From NCBI GenBank assembly GCA_023249105.1, contig JAHFDG010000028.1, positions 1 to 45,835 of the forward strand: 45,835 nt of DNA. The letters run 5' to 3'. Below are positions 9,518 to 18,243 of the stretch, piece after piece. The translations under genes and the position numbers were made by a program. Origin of the DNA: Candidatus Methanoperedens sp. (GTDB lineage Archaea; Halobacteriota; Methanosarcinia; Methanosarcinales; Methanoperedenaceae). Each line of letters opens with the position of its first letter. The stretch's first letter is position 1. Under the pieces are notes generated by a model. It searched no databases and had not been told where the DNA came from. It was given only the letters and a program-made list of their open reading frames with translations.

Positions 9518-9534
9518 GTTTAACCCAATTAAAC
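9518..9534 (+). promoter_or_regulatory. Small hairpin before the tail tube gene
   Basis: GTTTAA pairs with TTAAAC across a CCCAA loop, 13 nt before the tail tube ATG. It is AT-rich and weak alone, but it lies in the same position relative to the downstream start as the stronger hairpins at 6442, 34295 and 37580. Confidence 0.4.
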
Positions 9535-9547
9535 ACCTTTAAAAATC

Positions 9548-10066
9548 ATGTCACAAGAAATAAAAAGAGTAACAAACGCAAACATTTATATGAATGGAAA
9601 TTCATTATTAGGACGTGCGGAAGAGGTGATGGCTCCAACGATCAAACACAAGATGGCTGAACATAAGGCCCTTGGAATGATTGGCGCAGTTGAGTTTTTC
9701 TCCGGAATAGAAAAGATGGAGGCAAAAATTAAATGGAATAGTTTTTATAAGGATGTTTTGGATAAAGTTGGAAATCCGATACTGCCTTTGAACCTGCAGG
9801 TGCGCTCTTCGTTGGAAACGTATTCTTCCGGTGGCCGTTCAGCTGAGGTTCCTGTTGTTATTTATATGACAGCAACTGCAAAGGATTTCCCTACAGGAAA
9901 TTTCAAACAGAATGACAACGTTGAGTTAGAAACAAACCTTTCTGTAACGTACTGCAAGATGGAAATTGATGGTGTTGAAACTCTTGAGATAGATCTGTTG
10001 GCTAATATTTACAAAGTGAAGGGTGTTGATATTTTAGCGCAATACCGCGCCAATTTAGGCATCTAA
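9548..10066 (+). CDS. Major tail tube protein (P2 FII-like)
   Basis: The 172-aa protein forms the inner tube of the contractile tail. It begins with KRVTNANIYMNGNSLLGRAEEV, typical of P2 FII tubes, and the middle has MEAKIKWNSFYKDVLDKVGNP. Length matches P2 FII (172 aa). It follows the sheath gene, as in P2 and Mu relatives. Confidence 0.93.
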   Translation: MSQEIKRVTNANIYMNGNSLLGRAEEVMAPTIKHKMAEHKALGMIGAVEFFSGIEKMEAKIKWNSFYKDVLDKVGNPILPLNLQVRSSLETYSSGGRSAEVPVVIYMTATAKDFPTGNFKQNDNVELETNLSVTYCKMEIDGVETLEIDLLANIYKVKGVDILAQYRANLGI

Positions 10067-10071
10067 TAATA

Positions 10072-10103
10072 TTGCGGGAAGGGTTCGAATCCCTATCCCG
10101 CAA
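10072..10103 (+). ncRNA. tRNA-like minihelix (acceptor plus T-arm) in the tube-chaperone gap
   Basis: TTGCGGGA pairs perfectly with TCCCGCAA. Inside it AGGG pairs with CCCT around TTCGAAT, the standard 7-nt T-loop. The result looks like the acceptor and T-arms of a tRNA joined directly, with one bulged A (10095) and no D-arm or anticodon arm. It ends 25 nt before the next ATG. It is either a tRNA remnant or an RNA element that imitates the end of a tRNA. It is not a functional tRNA gene. Confidence 0.65.
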
Positions 10104-10128
10104 CTAATTTTAATATGAAAAAAAACAC

Positions 10129-10473
10129 ATGGAAACAAACACACCAGGAGAAACTCCTAATTCACCAGCACCTGAAATCACAGCGGTACAAAAAGAAACA
10201 GCGCCTGCTGCAGAAGTAGTTCCTGCACCTTTAGCTCCTGTTAATGAAATCATTTTATCGGATGGCAGAAAAGCCCTGATATTATCAGGTAAGGGTAAGC
10301 ATGCCCAGGAAGCAATGGATCAATCAGAAGGGAAATCAAAGTTGTATATGGCTACGCTGATGGCACAGCTTGTTACTATTGATAATAAGGATATTGTTCC
10401 TGAAGATCTCGCAGAACTTAGCATGCAGGATTACAATAAGATCTTTGCAAGATTCGCTGCAATAAATTTTTAG
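10129..10473 (+). CDS. Tail assembly chaperone, short form (P2 gpE-like)
   Basis: The 114-aa zero-frame product has a Pro/Ala-rich start (ETNTPGETPNSPAPEI) and a conserved core. That core runs from ILSDGRKALILSGKGKHAQE to LYMATLMAQLVTIDNKDIV and ends in ELSMQDYNKIFARFAAINF. This is the usual layout of gpE-type chaperones, which coat the tape measure during tail assembly. It lies directly before the tape measure gene and ends at a -1 slippery heptamer, so a longer form is also expected. Confidence 0.85.
   Translation: METNTPGETPNSPAPEITAVQKETAPAAEVVPAPLAPVNEIILSDGRKALILSGKGKHAQEAMDQSEGKSKLYMATLMAQLVTIDNKDIVPEDLAELSMQDYNKIFARFAAINF
10464..10470 (+). promoter_or_regulatory. -1 ribosomal frameshift heptamer A AAT TTT
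   Basis: The zero frame reads ATA AAT TTT TAG, so AAATTTT fits the X XXY YYZ slippery rule and is followed directly by the stop. A -1 slip moves the ribosome onto an open frame that runs to 10613. The GC-rich GTCCGGGCGGGAG just downstream may help stall ribosomes. Confidence 0.85.
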
Positions 10474-10613
10474 TCCGGGCGGGAGATATAATGTTCCTAG
10501 CCCATTTCTCGCATACACCATTAAATATATTGCTTGAGTGGAGTTTGGTGGATTTGGATTTTTGGTATAAAGAGGCGTTAAAATCACACGATAAATTAAA
10601 CCCTAAACAATGA
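10470..10613 (+). CDS. Frameshift extension of the tail assembly chaperone
   Basis: After a -1 slip the frame encodes 47 further residues starting LVRAGDIMFLAHFSHTPLNI and continuing LLEWSLVDLDFWYKEALK, giving a fusion of about 161 aa. A short hydrophobic LL-W-L-x-W-A segment is typical of the second half of tail chaperones in P2, Mu and lambda-like phages. The extension stops at TGA 10611-10613, overlapping the tape measure ATG at 10610. It is unlikely to be translated alone: its only ATG lies after the slip site. Confidence 0.85.
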   Translation, partial: LVRAGDIMFLAHFSHTPLNILLEWSLVDLDFWYKEALKSHDKLNPKQ

Positions 10614-12307
10614 ATAAGGCCCTTGAAGTAGCGTTGGTTTTGACTGCCGTAGATCAGATGAGCGGGGTTATTAATAGTGCTTTTGCAAAGGCTAATACGC
10701 ATTTAGATGGTATAAACCGAGCCGGTACTAAAATGGCTATTACCGGGGGAGCCATGACGGCTTTTTTCGGAGCCACAGTTGATGCAGCTGAAGAAAATGA
10801 AGTTTCTGTAAAACGACTTCAGCAGGTTTATAAATCGATGGGTGAAACTACCAACCAAGCATTACTTGCAAATCAAAAATACGCAGATCAGTTAGCAGCG
10901 CAAATCGGAATTGAAGATGAAGAAATTTTAGCTGTACAAGCTAAACTTGCTACGTTTAAAAGTGTAAGTGATGCGGTCGCGCGTACAACAGGAATAATGG
11001 ACCGCGCTACTCAGGCCGCGTTTGATATGGCTTCTACTGGGTTTGGTGAAGCATCCGGAAATGCAGTACAATTAGGTAAGGCGCTTCAGGATCCTATCAG
11101 GGGAATAGTTGCTTTACGAAAATCCGGGATCACTTTCAGTGAAGCTGAGCGTCTTAAAATTAAAACCTTAGTAGAATCAAATCAGAAGCTGAAAGCCCAG
11201 GAACTGATCATGAAAGCTGTTGAAAAACAAGTAGGAGGTGTTGCCAAAGCTACCGCTACAGAAGCCTCTAAAATGAAAGTGAGTTGGAGTGAAGTGGTGG
11301 AAACAGTGGGTAAAGTTTTATTGCCTGCAGTAAATTCAGTTATGAAAGATATTCAAAAACATTTACCAGCCATTCAAGCTTGGGTAGAAAATAATAAATC
11401 GCTCATAAAAGTAGTTGCCGGTGTGGGTGTAGGTTTGCTGGCGCTTGGCACTACATTAAAAATTGTAACAATGGGTGTCAGCACTGTGATGAGCGTGGTC
11501 AATGGGTTGAGTGTGGTATTTAATTTTTTAGCAGCAAACCCAATCGTGTTAATTATTGCGGGAATAGCTGCAGCAATATTTTTGATTGTAAAGTATTGGG
11601 ATCCGATAGTTAAATGGATAAAAAGTGTGTGGCAAAGTATTAAGGATTTCTTTGTGAACTTATGGGCCGGCATAAAAAATATGTTTTGGAAAGTTGTTTC
11701 CTGGGTAAAAGAATGGGGAATATTATTTATAGGACCAGTTGGATTCATTATAAAATTTTGGCCGCAAATAGTTGCCTTCTTCAAAGGGTTGTGGGAAAAG
11801 GTTAAAAATGTCTTTTCGTCATTTTGGGAATGGATGAAAGGCTTGGGCCCACGCTTCTATAATGCAGGGGCTAATATAGTAAAATCAATATGGAATGGAA
11901 TAAAAGCTTTTGTTAATAGTCCTGTTGAGGCTATAAAAAATATGGTTGGTAAGATCCGGGATTATCTTCCTTTCTCACCAGCAAAAGTTGGTCCTTTAAA
12001 AGATCTTCACAGGGTTAGAATTATTGAAACTATTGCGGATACAATGAAACCGCAACCAATGATGAAAGCAATGAGAAGGGTTGCTGCCACAACGCTTATA
12101 GCTTCCTCAGCTATGGGAGGAAGTGCTGCACCAGGGAAGCGTTCTCCAGGGAATGCAGGTGGAATAACAATTACTTACGCACCGGTGATCCACATGGGTG
12201 GCGGTGGAAGTAAAGAAGATTTTAGAGCGATGCTAAAAACGCATCAGGGAGAGCTGGTGAAAATGATAGATGAAGCAAACCGAAAAAACAACAGAGGTAA
12301 ATATTAA
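10610..12307 (+). CDS. Tape measure protein
   Basis: This 565-aa protein should set tail length and be ejected at infection. The N-terminal part is helical and Ala-rich (SGVINSAFAKANTHLDGINR, then AITGGAMTAFFGATVDAAEE). A hydrophobic segment follows at about 265-325 (VVAGVGVGLLALG ... NPIVLIIAGIAAAIFLIV), then a Trp-rich stretch (WDPIVKWIKSVWQSIKDFF). For a tape measure it is short, implying a short tail of roughly 80-90 nm by the usual 1.5 angstrom per residue rule. Its ATG overlaps the chaperone frameshift stop. Confidence 0.92.
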   Translation: MNKALEVALVLTAVDQMSGVINSAFAKANTHLDGINRAGTKMAITGGAMTAFFGATVDAAEENEVSVKRLQQVYKSMGETTNQALLANQKYADQLAAQIGIEDEEILAVQAKLATFKSVSDAVARTTGIMDRATQAAFDMASTGFGEASGNAVQLGKALQDPIRGIVALRKSGITFSEAERLKIKTLVESNQKLKAQELIMKAVEKQVGGVAKATATEASKMKVSWSEVVETVGKVLLPAVNSVMKDIQKHLPAIQAWVENNKSLIKVVAGVGVGLLALGTTLKIVTMGVSTVMSVVNGLSVVFNFLAANPIVLIIAGIAAAIFLIVKYWDPIVKWIKSVWQSIKDFFVNLWAGIKNMFWKVVSWVKEWGILFIGPVGFIIKFWPQIVAFFKGLWEKVKNVFSSFWEWMKGLGPRFYNAGANIVKSIWNGIKAFVNSPVEAIKNMVGKIRDYLPFSPAKVGPLKDLHRVRIIETIADTMKPQPMMKAMRRVAATTLIASSAMGGSAAPGKRSPGNAGGITITYAPVIHMGGGGSKEDFRAMLKTHQGELVKMIDEANRKNNRGKY

Positions 12308-13260
12308 TGTACGCCCAGCTAGGTGAAATAAAATTTGAAGCTCTGAAAGGTTTTTCATCTATGTCTGATAAAAAGGAAGCGGTGTATGCTGAGCATACAT
12401 TGATAGATGGCAAGCCGCGTCTGCAACGTACCGGTAATGCATTGGATGAATTCTCCATCAGTGTAAAATTTCATATTGCTTTTTGTAATCCGGAAGTTGA
12501 ATACGATGCATTAAACAGGTACCGGGACGATGGTGAAATTTTACCATTGATTTACGGCACCGGTTACTTTGAAGGAACGTTTGTGATCACCACCCTGGAG
12601 CGAATAGTGAACGATACGGATAAGGATGGAGCTTACACCGATATTGATGTGAACATTGGATTGCGGGAATTTTATGAAGCAGATAAAATGAAGTCTGCAC
12701 AAAAAAGAGCTCTGCTCAATGCGTTTGCAGTTAATCCTAATCGCCCTACTCCAACCAGTGTTCCTGTGCCTCCGTTAACTCCTGATGCAATGATATTGAT
12801 GGCAATGCGTGAAGCTAACCTGGCAGTGAACTCAATTAATAATGAAATAAACAGAGTAAAAAATTTAATCACAGCGCCTGTAACTCTTTTATTAAGAGGC
12901 CAGGCATTTGCAGCTGAAGCTGTAAATACAACTGCTTTCTTAACTAAAAATGCGCTATCGATCGGTACAAGTTTGTCGCGTGTGACCGGACTTGTAACTA
13001 CGTTTCCGCAGATCCTTACTTTCTCTCCGGATATCCAAACATCGTTGAACGGTGTGTTAGCAGCTAAAACAAATTTTGATAATTCAATACTGTCGTTTTT
13101 GGGATTGCCAACAGTAGCAACTGATTTAGACGCGCAGTACTCACTTGATATTTTTAACAATACAACAAACTTTAATTTATTGCTGGTGAATGCGATGAAA
13201 GAGTTTACAAAAAAGTGTTCACCGCTGATCGCTTTAAAATCATCAAGAAAACAATTATAA
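12307..13260 (+). CDS. P2 gpU-like tail protein with long C-terminal extension
   Basis: Residues 1-130 fit P2 gpU: MYAQLGEIKFEALKGF, the LQRTGNALDEFSISVKFHI segment, and ILPLIYGTGYFEGTFVI. P2 gpU is about 159 aa, whereas this protein is 317 aa. The extra part (about 145-317) is Ala/Asn-rich and helical (NLAVNSINNEINRVKNLI ... FAAEAVNTTAFL) and has no family I recognise. gpU acts in tail completion near the tape measure. The ATG overlaps the tape measure stop. Confidence 0.75.
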   Translation: MYAQLGEIKFEALKGFSSMSDKKEAVYAEHTLIDGKPRLQRTGNALDEFSISVKFHIAFCNPEVEYDALNRYRDDGEILPLIYGTGYFEGTFVITTLERIVNDTDKDGAYTDIDVNIGLREFYEADKMKSAQKRALLNAFAVNPNRPTPTSVPVPPLTPDAMILMAMREANLAVNSINNEINRVKNLITAPVTLLLRGQAFAAEAVNTTAFLTKNALSIGTSLSRVTGLVTTFPQILTFSPDIQTSLNGVLAAKTNFDNSILSFLGLPTVATDLDAQYSLDIFNNTTNFNLLLVNAMKEFTKKCSPLIALKSSRKQL

Positions 13261-13263
13261 GTA

Positions 13264-13575
13264 ATGTTTACTGAATACATAGCAACACAAGGGGACAGAT
13301 GGGACAGTATCGCATACAAAGCGTATGGTGATGCGTCAAAAATGAATCCGATAATAGAAGCGAACCCTTCGATATCGCTTTCTACATCCTTTGTTGGAGG
13401 TGAGCGTTTGTTGGTTCCAATAATTGAAATAAAAAATGAAACAGACAAGAGTTTGCTGCCACCGTGGAAACGCGTGCCGAGCGATTTGGAAAAACAAGCT
13501 GCAGCAACAGCGCCATTACTTTTAGATATAAAAACAACGGGTGGCCTTGGTTCATTCGATCAATCTTTCGACTAG
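13264..13575 (+). CDS. P2 gpX-like LysM tail protein
   Basis: The 103-aa product has a LysM-type fold typical of gpX: YIATQGDRWDSIAYKAYGD, then MNPIIEANPSI and GGERLLVPIIE. gpX-like proteins connect tube and baseplate hub. P2 gpX is 67 aa; the extra C-terminal tail (LPPWKRVPSDLEKQAA...) overlaps the spurious upstream part of the next reading frame. It sits next to gpU, as in many P2/Mu-type tails. Confidence 0.88.
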   Translation: MFTEYIATQGDRWDSIAYKAYGDASKMNPIIEANPSISLSTSFVGGERLLVPIIEIKNETDKSLLPPWKRVPSDLEKQAAATAPLLLDIKTTGGLGSFDQSFD

Positions 13576-13577
13576 CG

Positions 13578-16500
13578 ATGACAGCAATTTTAAATAAAAC
13601 AGAATTAAAAAAGGATATCACAGATCACGTATATACTAACATAAAACGTGAGATAAAAGGCAACACCGTTCGTGACAGAATGCTTAATATGGAGGCAAGT
13701 CTGTTAAACAGGATTGATGATGCTGATCTCCTTGGTCTAGGTGAATACAATCCTGATCCTGATCACATATATAATCCAAATGTATGCTGCCTAAAGGATG
13801 GTATTATATATCAGGCTTTGGTGCAAACATTCGGGACCTTTAATTCCCTTCACTGGAAAGTTATTTATGATGGGAATAAAGAAATATCAGTAGCTGATAT
13901 CACCGCGCGTGACTTGTATGATGTTACTGCATTACCGTTAAATATTTTTGTTGTGGACGATAGCGATGGTCGCTGGGCTCTTTACAGGGCAACTACAACC
14001 GGTGTTGGTGCGACATTTGTAAAAATATCGGATCCGGATTTATTAAACGCTGTAATGACTGCATCGCAGATCAAAATATCTTATGAAAGTAATGCTAATA
14101 CGAATTGCTTTACAGATGCTTTGTTAGCAAAATTAAATGCTATTTCCGGCACAAATACCGGTGATGAGACAAATGGAACTATTTTAACTAAAATAGGTTA
14201 CACTCCTGAAAATGTTGCAAACAAAGATACAGACGGAACATTAGCAGCGAACAGTGATACAAAATATGCATCACAAAAAGCAACTAAGACTTATGTTGAT
14301 ACTGCTGTTGCCGGAGCAACAATAGCTGATGCATCGCCAACTGTAAAAGGTAAAGCTAAACTGTACAGTGATGTTACAAATAATAACACTGATGGGGCTC
14401 CGGATCAAAATTCTGTGAAGGTTGCATTAGCAGCGACACTTGCTTCTGCTGCATCCTATTCTGATGGTTTGGTTGTTGGTTTATGGGATGACCGTGGTAG
14501 TTTTGATGCGAGTGGTGGAGCTTATCCATCAACCGGAGGATCAGGAGCCAGTGGAGCAATTTTAAAAGGTGATATATGGACTATATCAGTTGCCGGAACA
14601 TTGCCAACTGGACAAGTTGTGGAAATTGGAGACATTGTACGTGCGTTAATAAATACGCCCGGGAACACACAAGCGAATTGGTCAATAACACAAAATAACA
14701 TCGGTTATACTGCTGAAAATTCTACTAACAAATCAACCAACGTAAATACAGATCAGGCAAGCAATACAAAATATCCAAGTGTAAAATCTGTGTATGATTG
14801 GGCGGTTGGTCTATTTCAAACATTAGCCAATAAATTAAGTGTTGCAGAAATAAACACAGGAACTGATGATGGTAAGTTTGCAACGGCATTAGGATTAGAA
14901 GGCTCAAAATATTTAACTCAAAATGGGGCTAAAATATCTGCAACCGCAGCCGGAACTGATACCTATACTGCAACCATAGCACCTGCAATAACAGCTTACT
15001 TAAATACACATCGTTTTTTTATAAAATTTACGAATGCGAATACAGGTGCAGCCACATTAAATCTGAATAGTTTAGGTGCAATAGCAATCAAAAAAAATGT
15101 TTCAGAAGCATTGACTTCGGGTGATATTAAAGCCGGGCAAATAATTCCGCTTGCTTACGATGGTACTAACTTTCAGATCATTGGAGGCGGTGGTGCCAAT
15201 CTTGTTGCTAATGGAACTGCTTTTTGGCTGGATCCTGTAATTTCCAATAGTGTAACTGCGCAGCCTGGTTCCCCGGTTTTGAACGACAGATATTTATTAC
15301 CTGGTGCAGGATTAAGCGGAGCCTCGTGGCCAGGGAATGAAAATAAAGTTGCTACCTGGGATGGGGCGGCCTGGGTTTATACAACACCGGTGGCCGGGAA
15401 TGTTATTGTTGTAAATAGCTTAACAGCGCCCAATAATCAATTTACTTACACAGGAACATATAATACAGGAGCTTGGACAGCATCATCGGTTGTAAATGCA
15501 TTTACTCAAGGCGGTAATGCTTTTGGAGGAACTGCCAACACCGGGACTACTGATAATCAGGATTACGCTGTTCGTACTAATAATATAGTTAGAATAATTT
15601 GGGATAAAGCAGGTACTTGGTTTGCATCAACTGAACTTAGTATTGGTATAACAAAATCAGCTGCTGCTATAACAGCTGCTGCGAAATCATGGATTTCTTT
15701 AGCGGCTTCCACAACAACTAAGGCTCATTTGTTTTTTACTGCCGGAGTTGATGTTACTTCCGGGTTTGTGAATGGTATGATGTGGTATAATGGAAGTAAT
15801 TTAAAATTCAGGGATGCCGCAATAAGCAAAAGTGTTGTATTTGATAATGATTCAAGAGGCATAGCAAAATCCGCTTCGTTTACTGTGGCTGCCACAGAGA
15901 ATGGAGTTACTTATAACGTAACCACTTCGACAAGTACTATTATTGCTACGTATCCAACAGGTGTGGCAGGCTTTACTTTTTATGTAAGGAAAGTTGATTC
16001 GGGAAGTGGTGTTATAATAACTTCTGTGGCTTCTATTACAATGGTAAGAATAAATCAGGTGGCAATGTTTGCTTACAACGGCACAACGTGGGACGCTACT
16101 ATACTTGATGAAGGGACTGTTGCAAATAATACTGTAATGGGCAATCTATCAGGAGCAGCAGATTATGCTTATGAAATAACAGCACTAGATATTCACGATG
16201 CTACTCAAAGATCCTATAATTATGATCAAAACGGTTTTACAAAAGATTGGTTGAGTGGCGTGTTTTTTAGGCAGTATCGTGCAAAAACAGTTACTACTAC
16301 CACATTAGCAAGTTTAATCTCAACGACAGCCGGTGATTATGCCGGAGCTGCTGCTACCCCTTTAACGGTTCCAGCTAATAGTATTGTATCCGGTAAATCG
16401 TTAAGATTAAAAATAAAAGGTAAATACACTTCTACAAATATTGCTGACACTTTATTGATTGAAATAAAAATAGGAAGTGTTACGCTTACTCATGCCACCC

Positions 16501-16775
16501 CTTTTACTGTAGGTACTGTTTATACAGATAATTATTTTGACCTAGAATACGAAATACATTTTTTAGATACAGGTGCTTCGGGAAGTGTGCTCGGATTAGG
16601 AGTACTAAAAGTAATTACTGGTGCTTTTGTCACTACTCAATTTCCTATGGTGGCTTCTTTTACAGCTCAGACCTTAGATACAACAATAGCTAATGCCATA
16701 GTGGTAAATGCTCAGCATAGTAACGCATCAGGATCTATTACAAGTAGTATGGTAACATTTGAAAGATTAGCATAA
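13578..16775 (+). CDS. Long tail fibre/adhesin-like protein
   Basis: A 1065-aa protein with the low-complexity Thr/Ala/Gly/Asn composition of phage fibres. It starts MTAILNKTELKKDITDHVYT at 13578. An upstream in-frame ATG at 13464 would add 38 residues inside gpX and is rejected. Two diverged copies of a fibre repeat lie at about 14191-14310 (IGYTPENVANKDTDGT) and 14696-14815 (IGYTAENSTNKSTNVN), each followed by a TKY-S-K-x-VYDW/TYVD motif. The C-terminus from about 16280 is beta-rich (SLRLKIKGKYTSTNIADTLL). It probably contacts the host surface. Its position between gpX and gpD is unusual. Confidence 0.75.
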   Translation: MTAILNKTELKKDITDHVYTNIKREIKGNTVRDRMLNMEASLLNRIDDADLLGLGEYNPDPDHIYNPNVCCLKDGIIYQALVQTFGTFNSLHWKVIYDGNKEISVADITARDLYDVTALPLNIFVVDDSDGRWALYRATTTGVGATFVKISDPDLLNAVMTASQIKISYESNANTNCFTDALLAKLNAISGTNTGDETNGTILTKIGYTPENVANKDTDGTLAANSDTKYASQKATKTYVDTAVAGATIADASPTVKGKAKLYSDVTNNNTDGAPDQNSVKVALAATLASAASYSDGLVVGLWDDRGSFDASGGAYPSTGGSGASGAILKGDIWTISVAGTLPTGQVVEIGDIVRALINTPGNTQANWSITQNNIGYTAENSTNKSTNVNTDQASNTKYPSVKSVYDWAVGLFQTLANKLSVAEINTGTDDGKFATALGLEGSKYLTQNGAKISATAAGTDTYTATIAPAITAYLNTHRFFIKFTNANTGAATLNLNSLGAIAIKKNVSEALTSGDIKAGQIIPLAYDGTNFQIIGGGGANLVANGTAFWLDPVISNSVTAQPGSPVLNDRYLLPGAGLSGASWPGNENKVATWDGAAWVYTTPVAGNVIVVNSLTAPNNQFTYTGTYNTGAWTASSVVNAFTQGGNAFGGTANTGTTDNQDYAVRTNNIVRIIWDKAGTWFASTELSIGITKSAAAITAAAKSWISLAASTTTKAHLFFTAGVDVTSGFVNGMMWYNGSNLKFRDAAISKSVVFDNDSRGIAKSASFTVAATENGVTYNVTTSTSTIIATYPTGVAGFTFYVRKVDSGSGVIITSVASITMVRINQVAMFAYNGTTWDATILDEGTVANNTVMGNLSGAADYAYEITALDIHDATQRSYNYDQNGFTKDWLSGVFFRQYRAKTVTTTTLASLISTTAGDYAGAAATPLTVPANSIVSGKSLRLKIKGKYTSTNIADTLLIEIKIGSVTLTHATPFTVGTVYTDNYFDLEYEIHFLDTGASGSVLGLGVLKVITGAFVTTQFPMVASFTAQTLDTTIANAIVVNAQHSNASGSITSSMVTFERLA

Positions 16776-17494
16776 TGGGAGCAATAGGTTCAATACTTCC
16801 GAATAAAATAAGTGGCCTATCAGGCTGGTGGGATGCGAGTGATTATAAAAACTTGGCAATAGGAACAGCAGTGGCTACATGGAATGATAAAACCGGAAAT
16901 AATAATTTAACTAAGGCAGGATCGGGCGCAGGTTTGACGGCATTAGACCCCGGAGGATTTCCGTGCATCACTACTGGGCAAGACACAAATTATTATAGAA
17001 AAACAGGTATAACAACTTTTACCGGAGCAGCTGGATTTACAATATTTTCTGTCTTTTCTAGACCGACATACACAGGTTCAACTGCTGATGCTCAGTTTGG
17101 ACATAAGATGCTGTATGATGGGGCTAGTGAGTGTGCATCTGCCATAATACAAGGCAATACTGGTAAAGGAGTTTTTGTAAAAACTTTTGGGAATGGTAGG
17201 GGTGGAAATGGAACATACACGGTCAATAGGAGGATTATCGGTATGTCAAAAGCCTCTACAAGCGGTTTCGGCACCTATACTTATGAAAATCAAAATGTTC
17301 CGGGGGTACTGCAAAGTCAAGTTGCCTGCGCTGCATTTACCAATTCTTGTGTGCTGACTATTGCACAGGGAGAAAATCCGAGTGGTTCATTGGGGTATCA
17401 TTTTGAAACTATCATATACAACAGAGTGCTAACCGAAGCTGAATATCGGGATGTCCTTTATTATTTACGAACTAAATACAGTACCCCAGCATAA
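16775..17494 (+). CDS. Lectin-like (LamG/ConA-fold) virion protein, copy 1
   Basis: The 239-aa protein opens LPNKISGLSGWWDASD, followed by TWNDKTGNNNLTKAG. It ends with IIYNRVLTEAEYRDVLYYLR. That layout (W-x-DA-D, W-D-K-G, final YN-R-L-AE-L) is typical of LamG-type concanavalin-like domains in phage adhesins. The next gene is a paralogue. It follows the fibre with a TAATG stop/start overlap, so it is probably a carbohydrate-binding part of the adsorption apparatus. Confidence 0.65.
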   Translation: MGAIGSILPNKISGLSGWWDASDYKNLAIGTAVATWNDKTGNNNLTKAGSGAGLTALDPGGFPCITTGQDTNYYRKTGITTFTGAAGFTIFSVFSRPTYTGSTADAQFGHKMLYDGASECASAIIQGNTGKGVFVKTFGNGRGGNGTYTVNRRIIGMSKASTSGFGTYTYENQNVPGVLQSQVACAAFTNSCVLTIAQGENPSGSLGYHFETIIYNRVLTEAEYRDVLYYLRTKYSTPA

Positions 17495-18243
17495 TGCCAG
17501 TATATACAACAGCCAGTAAAATAATAGTTCCAACCATACTGCCGAATAAAATATCCGGCTTAGGAATGTGGCTTGATGCTGATGATATGTCCACGGTAAA
17601 CAGTGGAGGAATCATTACTGATGGAACTACCGCTTCTACCATAAAATGCAAAGTAAGCGGTGTTGTATTTAATAAGTTGGCAGGCGGTGCTGCCACTTTT
17701 AAAGTAGGAGTTGCAGCAACTGGTAGGAATAGTATTTTAATTGTAAACGGTGTTATGACTGGTTTTAATGTGCCGGGATTGGCAGGTACTAGCCGTACAA
17801 CGTTTTTTGTTTTCAAATATGTATCGTTATCCGGCACTGCTTATAACTTTTCAGTAAGAGCTTCTGCAATTGCCGAAGCGACTAACGCAAACATAGCAAT
17901 AACTCGCTTTGGGGCATCAGGTATGAGGTATTATGAAACTAGTACTGGAAGTATAGCTATTTCTTGGACTACAGGGGTTGATACTACAAATATACATTTG
18001 ATTTCTTGTAGAGGAGTTTTGGCCAGCGGACTAAAAAAACTGGGCTTTGATGCCTTAAAAAATCATTTAACCGGGGCAACGAGTGATATAGGTGCTACAA
18101 ACAGTATCAATCTGGGAAGTGAAACTCAAGCGCTTGGAAATTCCAATTGTCATTTTTGTGAGGCCTTGTATTTCAACACTGTTCTATCCGATGCTAATTA
18201 CAATGCAGTAAGAAGATACTTATTTAATAAATGGGGAGTATAA
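17494..18243 (+). CDS. Lectin-like (LamG/ConA-fold) virion protein, copy 2
   Basis: The 249-aa paralogue of the preceding gene shares ILPNKISGL.MWLDADD near the start and FNTVLSDANYNAVRRYL at the end, with a diverged middle. Its ATG overlaps the preceding stop. Two adjacent, diverged lectin-like proteins suggest duplication and specialisation of receptor binding; that role is inferred from fold pattern and context. Confidence 0.62.
   Translation: MPVYTTASKIIVPTILPNKISGLGMWLDADDMSTVNSGGIITDGTTASTIKCKVSGVVFNKLAGGAATFKVGVAATGRNSILIVNGVMTGFNVPGLAGTSRTTFFVFKYVSLSGTAYNFSVRASAIAEATNANIAITRFGASGMRYYETSTGSIAISWTTGVDTTNIHLISCRGVLASGLKKLGFDALKNHLTGATSDIGATNSINLGSETQALGNSNCHFCEALYFNTVLSDANYNAVRRYLFNKWGV

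Noticed and set aside
10072-10103. Annotating a complete tRNA gene here
   Set aside because: Only acceptor and T-arm parts are present; no D-arm or anticodon arm exists within the available 60 bp.
10072-10103. tRNA-derived attP site
   Set aside because: The integrase is a serine recombinase located 29 kb away, and the segment is symmetric as a hairpin rather than a plain copy of a tRNA 3' end.
12672-13448. Long reverse-strand open frame (258 codons)
   Set aside because: It is opposite the gpU/gpX genes, which have family matches and operon overlaps; its composition reflects the codon pattern of those genes.
13464-13577. Upstream extension of the long fibre gene from ATG 13464
   Set aside because: It lies inside the gpX-like gene in another frame, and the sequence is not fibre-like; ATG 13578 is directly after the gpX stop.
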